DNA of 64,000 bases, from assembly GCF_002775205.1 (NCBI RefSeq), contig NC_036453.1, positions 4,677,103-4,741,102 of the forward strand, read 5' to 3'. Shown here in pieces: positions 11,781-24,584 of this stretch. The number at the start of each line of letters is the position of its first letter. Position 1 is the stretch's first letter. Below the pieces are notes generated by a model that did not search any database, had not been told where the DNA came from, and saw only the letters and a program-made list of their open reading frames with translations. Both the position numbers and the translations under genes were made by a program. This DNA comes from Xiphophorus maculatus. Taxonomy: Eukaryota > Chordata > Actinopteri > Cyprinodontiformes > Poeciliidae.

Positions 11781-14700
11781 AACCTCCAAAAAACATTGCA
11801 GCTGAAAATGTAACTAAATTATTTTGAATGAATATAAATGAAACATTTTATGAATGGAAATACATTTTTTATTTAATACTGAAGTTGAAATTCAGTATTT
11901 TCTTCAAATTAGTTATGAACATCCCTCTTATCAGCCAGCAGTTCTTCAGTAAAAAGGTAAAAAAAATATTCTACCTCCTGACATGAGAACCAGGTTACAC
12001 AACTTCCAGGAATTCAAACCAGTTTAGTGTACGATCATGGGATCTCAGTGGGGCACACAGTGACCTCGTGAAGACAAAAGGAGATCGAATACTGTCCTGC
12101 CAGGCCTAATTCTTCATTTCTTTTTCTTTTTTCTTTTTGCTTTAACAAATAAACCTGCCATGTGACACACCTTAGTACAAACAAAGGAACACCTTGCACA
12201 AGCCCTCACCACTTCCTTGCAGCGAGAAAGTGCAGACTACTGCTGGTTCAGTGTTGTTCTAAAAGCTTGGGAAAGGCTGTGAGGAGACGATGGGGTCGAA
12301 TCAAACTAACATCAACAAGCGAGAGGTGGGGAGGACAGCATGAGAAAGTAATGTGATAAGGTGAACCTGTTGCACTGGGAAAACACACTGATGGAGTTCA
12401 ACACACTCAGAAACTGAACCTGATCTACAGAAAGGTTTAAATTAACCCAAAACCAGCTTTTCAGGACATAAACATCTGCTGCGTCAGATCAGCAAATAAT
12501 AAATGTTAATAATTAGAGGAGTTTCTGCAAACACGTGTTTGGCGCATAACAGTCCAATGACATTTAGAAGAGTCAACTCGAGTGAGGAGACTCACTGTTT
12601 TTTCTCAGAGCTGGTCCAGCTATCAGATGGACGAGGAAAAACACTCAAATGAATTTAGGACTGACGTAAATCCCAAAGGTAAACCACCTGGGGAAGTAAA
12701 GGCGGGTTACTAAAGTGCAAAGAGGTCTCTTTTTACAAAGGAATGCTCGACTGATGCTTACGGCATTACAAAGAAACTGGTTCCACAACATTTTGACTCT
12801 GATGTTACATATTATATCCAAGTCAGGTTGCATAAGATGTGTTTTACTTTCCGACCAGCCAGTCCGTTAATCCGGGTTTGGCTTAAACAACATTGCCTGT
12901 GCAGAACTTGCTCAGATTAACAGATAAAAGTTAACTTAAAAACTTGTGGAAATTCAGAGCAGAGATTTGCACGTTATAAACTGAGCGTGTGAATGACAGG
13001 ACGCTCAGTGCATTGTGTTATTCTACTGTCAGAGATCACACAAAAGCATGCATGTGCCGTGATAATAATGTGATGAATGTGCAAAAATCACCCTCAAATT
13101 TACAGCAACCCTCTTGCTGACACATGTAACTCCTGCTTGCAATATCAAGGACAGTGAAAGTTTATCTGTTCAGAAAGTGCAACATTATTCAGATATTATG
13201 AAGAAACTAAATAATCAAGAAAACTGAATCTCACAACAGCTTCATGTGACAGTGTCGAAATCAAAACAACAGACCTTTGTTCTGTTAATCGAGCACGTTT
13301 GAGATTAGTGGAAATCTGAAGAACTAAAAGCTGATATGTCAATTATTTAAAAGATAACCACAGTCCAACTGATACAAAGCTTTATCACAAGATAAAAAAT
13401 ACAACACTAGTTTATTGTTCTCTAATAAACTGGCTATTGTACTTTGCACAATATTTCACATTTCACTTCATTCACCTGTCATAAATGAAAACTTGAATGC
13501 AAAACACTAAGTCACATGATGGGAAAAAGTTCAAGGGGTCTGAATTCTGTTAAAGCCTTTTTCTTCAGGGACTCTGAGAAAGTATAAAAAGCAATGCTGT
13601 CTCCTTTCTGAGGCCGTTTAAGCTGCGACACCTGATTCCTTGACATCTCGGGCCAGTCGGTCACTTCACTGCTCAACCAGCGAAGAGGAGAAGTGAAACC
13701 CTACCCTGGCAGCACGGACCGGACCGGACCGTCTCAGTGTTACAGCGTCTACAAAAGAAGAACTTTTTGCCTTAAGAAGGATCTGTTCTCTGACCAGTTT
13801 GGTTTAATGTCACATCATGCAGAAACGTTTTAAAAGACAAGAATCTAATTCTGGCCCCTTTCAGTGAACAGGACATAAACTCACAGTGCTCCAGTACAGA
13901 CAATATTCTATTAATACCACAAAAGCAACACGACCAATTAATCAAAGCATGTCTCGTTCTACCGGATCAAAAGAATGCCTTGGTTTGTACAGCTTAGGAT
14001 TGGGAGAAATAAAAGACAAACACGGTGAAACAATGAAATCCAAATAACAGCGCACCCGGAGCGCTGTCACAATAAACACTCGCCCCTCTGAAGACGATGG
14101 GAAACGGGTGCTGGGTGGAAATGCTCCAACCTCCTGCTTGGTGTGACATTCCAGCAGCATTTTTCCACTCGCACACCAGGAACTGAGATCTGAGGGGCGT
14201 CTCCGTTGTGCTAATAAACACCCATTAACAAAGTGCCATGGCTGTCTGGATGTGACCCTCTCAGGGGTTCACCCAGCACCTCACAGAGTTATTTGAGTGC
14301 AACCAGGAGAGTATTTTTTCTTTTTAAGAATGCCACATATCTGCAGGGTTTATGAAGGCCTCATTAAAGCGAGCCATCGCTGCGGCTTCGCTCACGTCAG
14401 CGCATCGCTAATCTTTTCCTTGTGGTTTTCACAAGGGTTACAAACTCCACAAGTCCACGCATTCACACACACTCTTAAAAAGACCATCCGAGACAAAGTT
14501 TTACAGGAAAGTAAATATTCAGTGAGATCATGGGAGTCTCTGCTCACAACAGCAGGGTTCTTGTCATACTTTGCCCCTTAAAGAAAGGCTCTTCGTGTCG
14601 GTGGGGCTGCTAACCCACCGTTTCGGGCCAACTTCGCTCCGGTTATAACAGGCTTCGGGGATAATGGTTGTGTTGCTTGAGCTTCACTGCAGCTGCTGCC

Positions 14701-14879
14701 ACGTACTGCACGGTAAGAGGATTATTTTGGAAGGTAACAAACATGCTAACCTCATTATAAGTTGTTTCTGGGCCATGTTCTAACTTGAACAACACATGGG
14801 TTTGTTTTGACTGCAGTCACTAGTGTTGCTGCTGTGGTGGTTACAGAACCAGGCCGGAAGAAAGAGGCGTCACAAATCT

Positions 14880-15000
14880 GTTCCATCCATTCATCCATTT
14901 TCTAACACCCTTGTCCCTAGTGGAGTCGGGAAGGGTGCTGGTGCCTATCTCCAGAGAGGCGGGGTCACCCTGGACAGGTCGCCAGTCTGTCGCGGGCCAA
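14880..15000. repeat. Dispersed fish repeat (CCATCC...GGACAGGTCGCCAG)
   Basis: The stretch runs from ccattcatccattttctaac to ggtcaccctggacaggtcgc and then cagtctgtcgc. Related copies lie at 38713-38820 (shares tccctagtgg..t and ggtgctggtgcctacctcca) and 53208-53333 (shares gagaggcggg, gccagtc and cagggc). All three begin with CCAT-rich sequence. The family is common in teleosts; its class is not decided here. Confidence 0.6.
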
Positions 15001-18000
15001 ATCTGTTCCACAGTGGCAAAAAAAATAAATACATTTATATAGTAACATGATGCAAACATTGCATCACTTAAAAAAAATCAATCCATAAGACTGCACAGGT
15101 ATTTCACCATTTGCCTGTGCGACTCACATTTATGGTGTGTGACTGAATAATTATTGTTCAATTTACTATAACACCATCCACAGAGTATGACTCAGGCCAA
15201 AGACATTTTGGTTCAGCCTTTGTCTAAGCAGCACAAACCAGTCTGATTAGCCACATTTCTTTGACTCAGCTTTTTAACAAGCTTGCTTTGTTCTAAGATA
15301 TTAAAGAAGAAAAAAAAAACCTTCTGGATGTGGCTTTATTCTAAATCCCTCGAAATATATATATATTTTTTTTACTTTTTGGAAATATTTTTGGATGTGA
15401 GAAAACTTGTGTTTGTTTTAGCAATAGTGGGAATATAAAGTGGATCAATATCAGTTGGATCATGTTATAGATTTAGTTTGTAATTTTTTGAAGAAAAGAA
15501 AACTGTGGTAACTTCACTTAAACTAATGGGAACCTGTGTTATCTGGAGGACCAAATGGAACAAGACGTATATTACACTGCAAGAGTAAACACTGACCACA
15601 TATATAACATTAAAACCTCTTTATTATTAAAAATATTATGCTGCATTATTCTTCAGCAACCCTGCAATATTGTCTGAATTTATGTGTAGCCCCATTGAGT
15701 GAAAAATATGTGTTGTATTAATCAAAATCTACACAAAAGCCCCAGACAAAGCCCATTCTAGGACATTTGTTCACGTATCTGTGGAAAAGGCAGACCGCTG
15801 AGACTGAACTGACCGACCTCTCAGTTCACCTGGCAGGACACAGCAACCCGTGCCGAAAGCTGCTCTCCCCAGTCAAATGGAATGTGACAAACGGACAACC
15901 TGCTCGCTTTCCCATGACCAACACCAGCTTTTACTTGCTTTAACAGGACCTGGGAGCGGCAGCATTAAGCTCACGCAGAGCTAAAGAGGATAAAGCAGTT
16001 TGGCCGTTTGGCACATAGTGGCCACATCTTGAATGTCAAGGTGTGGCCGCTAAGCTGCAGCACGGCATGAAAAGATAGTTCGAGACAATCTGACAAAACA
16101 GAGAAACGCTACGAATAAATTCAACTTTAAGGGTCTTAAACCCGTGAGGCGCAACTCACCAGAAAAAAGTATGGTACTAATTATTGTACCAGTAGGAATG
16201 CAGATCAAAGCCTTTAAGAAGTTATAAAACCAAATAAAACTTATTCACATGGTTTCTTCAGGTCAAAGTCTTCCTAATGAGAAGTGTTAACTTATGCTAT
16301 TTAGAGTAACTAACCGCCCTCACCTCCTACCTGTTGCTTTTAACAAATACATATGTCTGTTTACAAACATTTATATTTTCTGATATGGGCAATCTGGCTC
16401 TCTGCCCAGAGCAGCATGGTCTGTGGGTGGGGGATGCCACACGGCTAAGAAAAACTATAGTAGTTTTCTTTCAGCTGTATAACCTACTTTTCCACATTAA
16501 ATGTGTTACTTTTGTCCATTTTACTATTCTAGTTAATAGTCTTAAGTAATAACAGGTAAGGGTAAGGGTTAGGGTTACTTATTACCATCAAATCATAAAA
16601 TCATTACGGATGATTTTACATGAAACGGATTATTGAAAAAAAAAACAATTTAAGATTTACAAAATCTCCCATTTTACTTGTGAAAACACAAAAATGAAAA
16701 CTTACAGTGGAGTTTGAATTGTTGCCTTTTTGTTAGAATTAGATTATGTTAAATGCATTTTTTATTTTTGTGTTCACAAGGAAACTGAGGTGTTATACCT
16801 GAATAATCTGCTTTATCATAGTAGAAGAATATCTAATTCTATTGTTTAAATCTCGTCACAAATATTTAATAAAACCATAGTAATGTGACTGTGAGGGCTT
16901 TAAAAAATAGCAATCATAAACATCAAATGTATTAAATAGTAAAAGCACCATTAATTCTCGTTTTTTTCCCCCATCTTTACTAGAAACTGCTAAACTTTAA
17001 GTAGGTCAATAAAAAACGTGACACTTCAACATAGCCGCAGTACTTGAGTAGCTTGTTGCAGCATGGCTTGCAGTTTTACGGTATGTCCACACCTTTACAA
17101 CTCCACCTCACACCATCTGACCTTCAGGCTCAGCGGCTTCAACACGGAGCAAAGCATTTCACCACAGGTTGCTTTAGCCGGCTGATGCAACACAGACATG
17201 GGAACACCCCGGAACACCGGCAGCTTGGCGGCGGCTACCGAGGAAAGACAGCTCGCTTTGATGATGACACTCGCGAATCTTTGTGGATTGTGCACAAGAG
17301 AAACCCTCAAATAAAACAGCAGTTAAAATGTCTTTACTTACAAACAGCGCCAAGCATATTGAGTGATGTGCAGCTGTTAGCATGTGCAGCATCAGCTAGC
17401 TACGTGGCTTCCAAGCGCTCATCTCCTTGTGTTGATATTGTTGCATTCAGGTATTGACCGTGATTGACGGCTTTTAGGTTCATAAATACAACGCGGCAAC
17501 GCACCAAGCAGCGGTTTAACAGCTACGTTTCCTGGTATCTTATTTGCCCGTTTTGGTGAGAAAATCTGGACATTAAAAGCAACAGCTCCAACAACACTTT
17601 TTTGAGTTTATCTGAGGGCATTTCGATGCACGTGTTGGAATTTTCGGTGCTTGTGAGGGTCTTTGAAAGCAGCATTCCGGGCATCAACACGCCTTGATAA
17701 AAAGCGAACCATCAGCCTCACGATGTTTTAACCGCGTAAAGCAAAAACAATGAACGAAAACATTGTGTGATAAAACTATGGGTGTCAGGTGTATTCTTTA
17801 AAAAGACAGGACTGTTTAAACAGTTTTTCCACAATGGTTACCCCCTATTAAGTTTCCCTTTTCTGCTCTCTTCTCATTGGTTTTCCATTACACATCAGCT
17901 GATTCCCCGCTCAAATGACAAATTTAGCCGATTTACTTCATGTTAACTACAGCGAATTAACACATTATGACTGTAACGTTTGGCAAATTACAAGTCTTTT

Positions 18001-18205
18001 TCAAACGCTCACACATAAATCGGGTAATAAAGGTGAAGAACGTCATGTTCTTTAGCGCCAATACAACACACGAGGAGGATTGCATCAGTCTTACTACGAG
18101 ATAAATAAACGTTACTACTGAATGGAAAAAAGCGCGTCATTGAACACCGCTTGAACTTTTAAATATCTATACATATTTTGAAAACAAAAATCGGTATATT
18201 TGTAC

Positions 18206-18300
18206 CTTTTGCTGTCTTCTGGAGTGCAATAGTGGACAGGTAGAGGCGGAAGAGAAGCAGCGAAGTCTGTGGTTTCTGATGAAATATCCCGCCTGGTTGA
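18206..18300 (-). promoter_or_regulatory. slc7a3: Candidate slc7a3 first exon and promoter
   Basis: On the minus strand a pyrimidine-rich, moderately CpG-containing stretch ends in a possible donor, aaaag followed by gtacaa (boundary 18206/18205). It is the first promoter-like sequence upstream of the slc7a3 start exon, about 7 kb away. This is inference from base composition and one donor site. A TSS or RNA read would settle it. Confidence 0.35.
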
Positions 18301-18695
18301 GCGTTTTCATTAGTCGTAAAAAGAGGGCGGGACATATAAACAAACTGACGCAAGACGAAGGCGGAGCTTTTTCACCATGAATGGAGCTTACATATTAATC
18401 TCATTACCAGGAAATACTACAACATTCAATATTCAATACAGAGAAGAGCTCCATGGACGGAGAAGAGCGCAAAGTTTGTATTTTACAGGATCTCCACGCA
18501 GGATAACAATGAACTTGCTTAACTTGTCATTTGCTAAGCAGCAGAAAACAGAGCATTGCACAAGTCTTTACACGGCAATCAATGTGGAAAACATGCGTCA
18601 TCCTCTCGGTTGTGATGTCAGATGTTATTCTTAACATTTTGTATCTTGTACAGCTTGATCACTGACAATCGCACAGAATCCCACCCTAATATGGT

Positions 18696-18737
18696 CATAT
18701 CATATCATATCATATCATATCATATCATATCATATCA
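18696..18737. repeat. (CATAT)n microsatellite
   Basis: This is about eight uninterrupted pentanucleotide units. It abuts the tail of the LINE-like remnant that follows, so it may have grown from that element's 3' repeat. Confidence 0.9.
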
Positions 18738-19330
18738 ATTCAGTTCATTTAAAAACATCCTATTAATCACAAAGGGAAAATGCATTTTGTTGTAACTCGT
18801 ACGTTTTTCTTCAAGCAGTTGTAGATACTGATGGTGGGCAGGAAGGACATCCTGTAGCAGCTGGTATTACAGTGAATCTGAAGAAGCCTCTGACTGAGTT
18901 TGTTTTTGTATAACAGTCTCATGAAGAGGATGCTTAAGGCTGCCTCTAATTTTCTAGATTTTATTAAGAATCCTTCTTTGCATAATAATCAGATGTTCCA
19001 GAGTTGTCCCCAAAACAGAACGAGCCATGTTGTGAAGAGGTTCTGCAAACTTTGAAGACTTTTTGGTTTTATTAAGCTCCTTCTAATGAATCTTCCTGAG
19101 GAAAACAAAACTTGTCATAATTATATGGGTCAGTTGTCTTCGTAAAGCCAAACTTTTTTGTTATTTTTAGGGTTTTACAGCAAGTAAGGATGTGCAAAAG
19201 TGTTAAAATGAGGTGGATGTCCAACAACTCCTGGCAACCAGTGGGTTCTGGTGCACTGTTTGCTGGGGTGCCGCCCTCTCCGATGTGGTAAAGTGATCTG
19301 ACTTGAAATTCCTCCCGCATACTTGCTGTT
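18738..19330 (-). mobile_element. LINE-like remnant (minus orientation)
   Basis: The stretch starts with a tail-like segment (tattaatcacaaagggaaaa). It continues through gggcaggaaggacatcctgt and ccaaaacagaacgagccat, segments I associate with 3' parts of a dispersed fish non-LTR retroelement. No intact frame remains. Tail-like pieces resembling TTTATTGATCCCAAAGGGAA also occur at 25595-25625 and 45279-45310. The exact clade is not assigned. Confidence 0.4.
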
Positions 19331-20716
19331 TATTTTTTCAAGTTTTCATAGAAGACTTTAATAGTCTTACACACAATTCTCAAATAAATTAACTTGGGGC
19401 CATTGTCTCTTAACAGGAGACCATCTTGCCAAATCTTTCATCCAGCTACACTAATCCTTTTAAGTTGCAGTAGTGTGCCTTTTAAGTAGGTTCTACCAAC
19501 CCCTGAAAATGTTGCATTTCTTTTATTTCAAATCATACTTGGGATTTATCCAGATGTTGTGTTCAATCATTGGAAACATAAATTGCTAAAGCTCTCATTT
19601 TCTCTGTCTCCAACCATCCATCCCTGCCAGTGGTACTATAGTAACCACTCGTCTCACCCTTTGTCCATGCTCAGTCACGCTGCTTTGGGTTGCTCTTTCA
19701 ATTTACTTCCACTTTATCAAGTTAACTCAACTGGGTGTCTCAGCAAACGCAGCCAGCCTCATGGTTGCACACCAGGCTCCGGAGTTAGAATACCTAACAC
19801 AACACAACCTAATCTCCGCTCTGGCCCCCTGTACTCATCCTGTCTGCCCACCGTCATTACTCTGGACAAGGCAGACACATCAAAGCTGGCTGGTTTTATA
19901 GGTCACCGTACTCACATGGAGAAAAGTTCGGATGGCCTATGGACCCCAGGAATAACGGCTCATTCTTTCTTTTGTTTGTTTTAACCACAAAGTGCATTCA
20001 ATCACACATTGAATTACTAAAAAAAAAAAACTTTACATACCAAGGTTTGCAGTTCTCTCTCATATATTTAATTTTCTATTCTTTTTTTAAAACCCAGTTG
20101 TGTCTAATTGAAGTCAGAGCTGCTGATTTAGAGCTCCTGTGGTTCAAGATCTGCATCACAAGACCACTATTCCTGGACAGGTTTAATCCACCTGTGGCCA
20201 GAATTTCCTCTGCTGATAATCCCTCCCTGCATTTCCCAAAGCCCAAGGCGACAGCAGGAGAAAGATCAGACATGTTTAAAACAAAGAATAAAATTCAGAA
20301 TTCTGAACAGATATTAAAAACTTATTTCAGGCCACAAGTAAACAGAAAAGAGGGAGTGTAATCATTTCTCTGTAAGATGAAAGTGGGACAATCTAAACTT
20401 TATAACGTAAATGTTGATCTCATTCATAGGCATCTCTGTGAAAAGCAAAAATGAATTCATATTTATGCAGTTGCAGAATCTCACAATGAAATATGTAAAC
20501 ACATCCAGGCTTTATTTTAAATACATTATACATTGGTGGCAAAAAATACTGTTAAGTGATGTACTAAAAATCACCAGGACCTCAACTAGAACTGTCCTTT
20601 AAGATTATAAATCTATGATTTAGTCCTGGAAAAGAAATATGGTGAAGGATTTGAAATGCTTCATAAGCCACTAACCTCGTTAGAGTGCAACCAACATGAA
20701 CTCTTTTAAGCACACA

Positions 20717-20848
20717 TTTTGAATACAAAGTATTCAAAAATGTCACTGTGTAGAATGGAAACTGGAAATGGGTCATAATTGGACTTTTCCCAGTCGTTAA
20801 CTAGATTGACAAAAACACAGTGACATTTTGAATACAAAGTATTCAAGT
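20717..20848. repeat. Small stem-loop or MITE-like inverted repeat
   Basis: The left arm 20717-20750 ends in ATGTCACTGTG and the right arm 20816-20848 begins with CACAGTGACAT. Both arms contain TTGAATACAAAGTATTCAA, itself a palindrome with 8-bp arms. The outer arms pair over about 30 bases with a 65-base loop. It lies in intergenic DNA upstream of slc7a3. Confidence 0.7.
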
Positions 20849-21309
20849 ATTTGCATCCTTGCATTTAGCCAAGGATGCACATACATGTGGCCAGAAAATT
20901 ATGGAGTTTATCAGGACTAAATAACTGCATATAAAGGTGCAATAAGTATACAACAGTCCAAACTTGTAAACCAAACAAAGATTGAAAACTTTCCTGTTTA
21001 AACCAAAGTGAAAACCTTTCATATCGTAACTATTAAAGTTGTTCAACTTAAAGCTTAAAAAAGAAGCTTAAACATAGAAGTGATGCAACTGTGAAACCCT
21101 TAACAGTAATATGACATTAAGATCATTTCAAACTGAAACAGATTAAAACTAAAGTATTACCACAAGGTTCTTATTTCCTATTTTAAGCCAATTAGCTCCC
21201 CTGCAGGTCAGTCACCCAGTCTGAACTCTCTGGTTCATGCACTAATGACAAAACGAAAGGCTAGTTCAAATTTCCCTTCCTCCTAAACAAAAAGAAAGCG
21301 ACAGGACAC

Positions 21310-24300
21310 AGCAGCCAGCAGGAAATTTATTGGTGGACAGAATTAACAAGGTTCCTCCTCACCACCCAAAGTGGAACTGCAATGACAGCGTGTAGTAATA
21401 ATAATAATAATAATACACTTCACAATAATTTTGATGAAGAATCAAACAGCAGGAAGTAAGACCAAATGAAGCCTTATATTATATCCCCCCGAAAACAGAT
21501 CCGCAAAAAAAATATTGTTCATGTAATGAACCGCTTGTCACAGTGCTTAGATTATGGGTGTTTACCTAACTTAACTTTATTACTAGCTGATCTGACCACA
21601 TACAGCCAATATGTAGGCATGCTGATTCAGTAACTAACAATCAGGGTTAACACTTGAACCTGTTTTAATAGCATCCAAATAACATAGAAAAAAAGTGTAA
21701 TTCAAGGGAAAATATGCTGACCGGAATGACAAGTTGCTGTCTTTTTCAGGAATGCTACATGTTGCGTAACTTTGGGAGGCTATCGTGAAAAGAACGCTAG
21801 AACACCAATGAAAGCAAATGACAGTTTTGTATCAAACCAACTGGAAAGCGAACAGAAAACATAATCATTGTTAAAAAATTAAACAAAAAGATTAAAGTTT
21901 ATACTGTATATAGCACTTTTTCTTCTTAACCAATTTATTCAAAGTAATGTACATATGGTATGTGGAATGACCAAATGAACTTATTCATACATTGATTTTA
22001 GGTTTTTGTCCAGGAGTTGTGTTCCTCTCGCATATCCGGAGACTTCTCACATTCCCATCAGCTTTGTATTAACGTGATGTAGAAATAAATGTACATAGAG
22101 CAGGCGCAGGTGTATCTGTTCTTTCCAATAAGAGAGAGAAAGAGAGAGAAACAGGATGCAGAAAATGCTATTAAAAACAGACTGGTGCACTGATGTAAGG
22201 GATAGTGCACACAACAGATCACAACAGCTTGTCAACTGCTAGCCGTCATTTGTCCTCCTGCATTGTTGCTCATTTTATCAGTGCTGAACACTCCTGGTTA
22301 GCGGTGACAGGTTCCCTTAGTTTTACAGCATGCATAAAAGCAACGGTTCTCTGCAGTAGCTACACAACACAGATTATTCAAGAGTCCTGAAATAACACTG
22401 GACATGCTGACTCATTGGACTTAGACACACAAGCACTACTCAAGACAAACTCAGCAATTTTTATAAGTTTTAACAAATTTCATGTTGCTCTTTTCTTCTT
22501 GCGTTGAAATGTAACATTCAACAGACATTGTAACAGAAGATTCATAGGAGCTTCACAATACAAAACAGCTTGTACCATATTTTTATCATATCCATTCCCC
22601 AACACCTTTGATGGAATTAGTAAATGCTTTGCAACAGACTTCACCATTAGGGTATCACGCAATGCAAATGTGCCATTTCAGCAGGAAAGACTGATTATCC
22701 AACAAGCGGGAATTAAAATGATTTTTTTTTCATCAAATGCATGGAGATTGCATGAATTTCATTCATTGGACACAGACTACAAATGAATTGCTGTGTTTAT
22801 TCTCCTTTAACATGTTCACATTTTGTCACATAACAACCACAAACTTCAATATATGTGATTGGGATATTGATATATCAAAGCTGTGAACAAGTGTGAAGTG
22901 GAAGAAAAATGTAATAGTTAAAAACTTTTACAAATAATCTTAAAAAAAGTTTTGTGCATTTTGCATTCAGCCCCGATACACTACGATGGTTTAGGGCACA
23001 GCATACTTGTGTGTTGGGATGGTGTAGTCAAAGTTCAGGCCTAATTCCAGTTGATCCCCTGTGGCAAGTCTTGAAGATCAATATTCATGGATTCTCTCCA
23101 TCCAACTTAGCTTGGATTATTTTGCAAAGAGTAGGCAATGATTTCAGTTTCTAGACCTGCAAAGACTTGGGGCTGTCATTTCACTGAACTAGGGATTCTA
23201 CAAAGTGTGAGGTTAAATATAAACACACACCACACTTTTCAGATTTTAATTTGCTAAACCAATTTGTGAACCAAGTTTTTTCTACTTTCCACTTCACAAT
23301 TCTGAGTTGCATTGTGTTGGTTTATCACAAGTCCCACTAGAAGACATTGCAACAAGCTAAAATGTGAAAAGTTCAAGAAATATAAACTGATTGGATTGGA
23401 TGCAGGTTGGAGCTTGAAGATAAAATAAGCAGATCATAATTTTGGCACAACTGGTAAGCAAGTCTTTCAGACACAGATATACAAATGCTTTTTTATACTA
23501 TACATCCAGGTCTGAAAGTGTTTCAAGTCTGAATTAACACACTGGGCAACTTAATGGTGATCACATGATGCAAAGCAAACTTCTCAGCCAGATGAATAAT
23601 TACAAAGAAAGCGTGCAAGTGTCCCATGCAGGCAGTGATTAGTGCAATTAATTATAAAAATGCATCATAATTAGTTTGAGGAATGATATAAAAGAGCTGC
23701 TGTTACAGGTGTACAGCCCTCCTTTCCTAACAAACAATAGTTCACATGACTTTAAAATAGTAGGTGTGCTTTTGCACTGCTTGACTCAGTAACCTCTGCA
23801 AACCAAAACATAAATGATCAAATTTGAATTTAAACAAAACTGGATTGCAGAACCTTATTTTTAGGTAACCACCAGAGAATCAGTGAGGAATAATTAAAAG
23901 ACTGAGTCACAGCAGCCTGATTTCTGATTTATATGCAGTATTCATATTTTTTACTTAAGTATCTGTGAACTATTGCCTTTGGTCTATAGAGTCCCCATGC
24001 AAACACCTTTAACTATCAGAAAGCTCTTAGAGATGAAAATAAAGTAAACTTACTTCATTCATACCTAAAAAGAAAAAAAAAAGAAAATAAAAACAAGAGA
24101 ACAAAACAAGATCAGAAATATCAGTTACAGTCTGTATGCATCTCTAAAATAAACATTAGTTCAAGCAAACACAGTCATTATTCTAGTTTATTCACATAAT
24201 ATTACCATCTTGAATATGTGACATTTATTAGAGAAGTTCTGGATGAACTGTAACAGTAATCTAATTTCTGCAATTAATAGCCACATATTCACAATACAAT

Positions 24301-24584
24301 CAGAACTACTAGGAGCGCCTTCCTTATTGTACAGTTTTAAAACAAACTAACAAGGGCGAAAAGAGTCACCGAGTTGTCTGAAACATAGTCGACACGTCTT
24401 TAAGAGTAGCAGAAGAACGCATTCTCAACTCCAACATAAAGTGTTTACAATCAAATACAGAGTGAGAGAAGAAGAAGAAAGTGGGGAGAGAGAAAGAGAA
24501 GTTGCTTGTGAAAATAAAGGCAAGAGGCAGTCCATTCTACACCCCCCACAGTTTTCACCTCCCCACCATCTTCCCACATTAAAC
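21310..24584 (-). other. snx12: Probable snx12 3' UTR
   Basis: Downstream of the snx12 stop codon, this stretch has no coding exon. An AATAAA on minus (TTTATT at 21326-21331 on plus) gives a plausible end near 21310. Another TTTATT lies near 24187, so a short UTR is also possible. It contains a degenerate Tc1 copy (22805-23335) and a (TAA)n run at 21395-21414. Confidence 0.4.
22805..23335. mobile_element. Degenerate Tc1-like element
   Basis: It opens with cacattttgtcacataacaa then caaacttcaatatatgtgat. Further in, ctctccatccaacttagctt and attttgcaaagagtaggcaa retain the order of the Tc1-like family. It ends with ctttccacttcacaattctg and gtgttggtttatcaca. Parts recur at 28925-29475, 47185-47425 and 51575-51660. 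No intact transposase frame remains. Confidence 0.6.

Larger units (their letters stand above)
11163..18205 (-). other. slc7a3: Probable slc7a3 intron 1 (no coding exon seen)
   Basis: This 7 kb stretch has no frame I can match to a protein. It contains a Tc1 transposase remnant (11455-11780), a dispersed repeat (14880-15000), and a short telomere-like run (16556-16578). Near 17200-17460 there is a somewhat CpG-richer patch with no supported exon. Confidence 0.4.

Noticed and set aside
13600-13800. Possible exon in slc7a3 intron 1
   Set aside because: The stretch is a little GC-richer, but it has no convincing splice pair or protein match.
17044-17457. 137-codon plus-strand open frame
   Set aside because: It opens on a non-ATG codon, has no recognisable motif and shows no splice-site support. 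It is probably chance in a slightly GC-richer patch.
19559-19984. 141-codon plus-strand open frame
   Set aside because: The composition is low-complexity Ser/His/Pro with no family resemblance, and it lies next to repeat debris.
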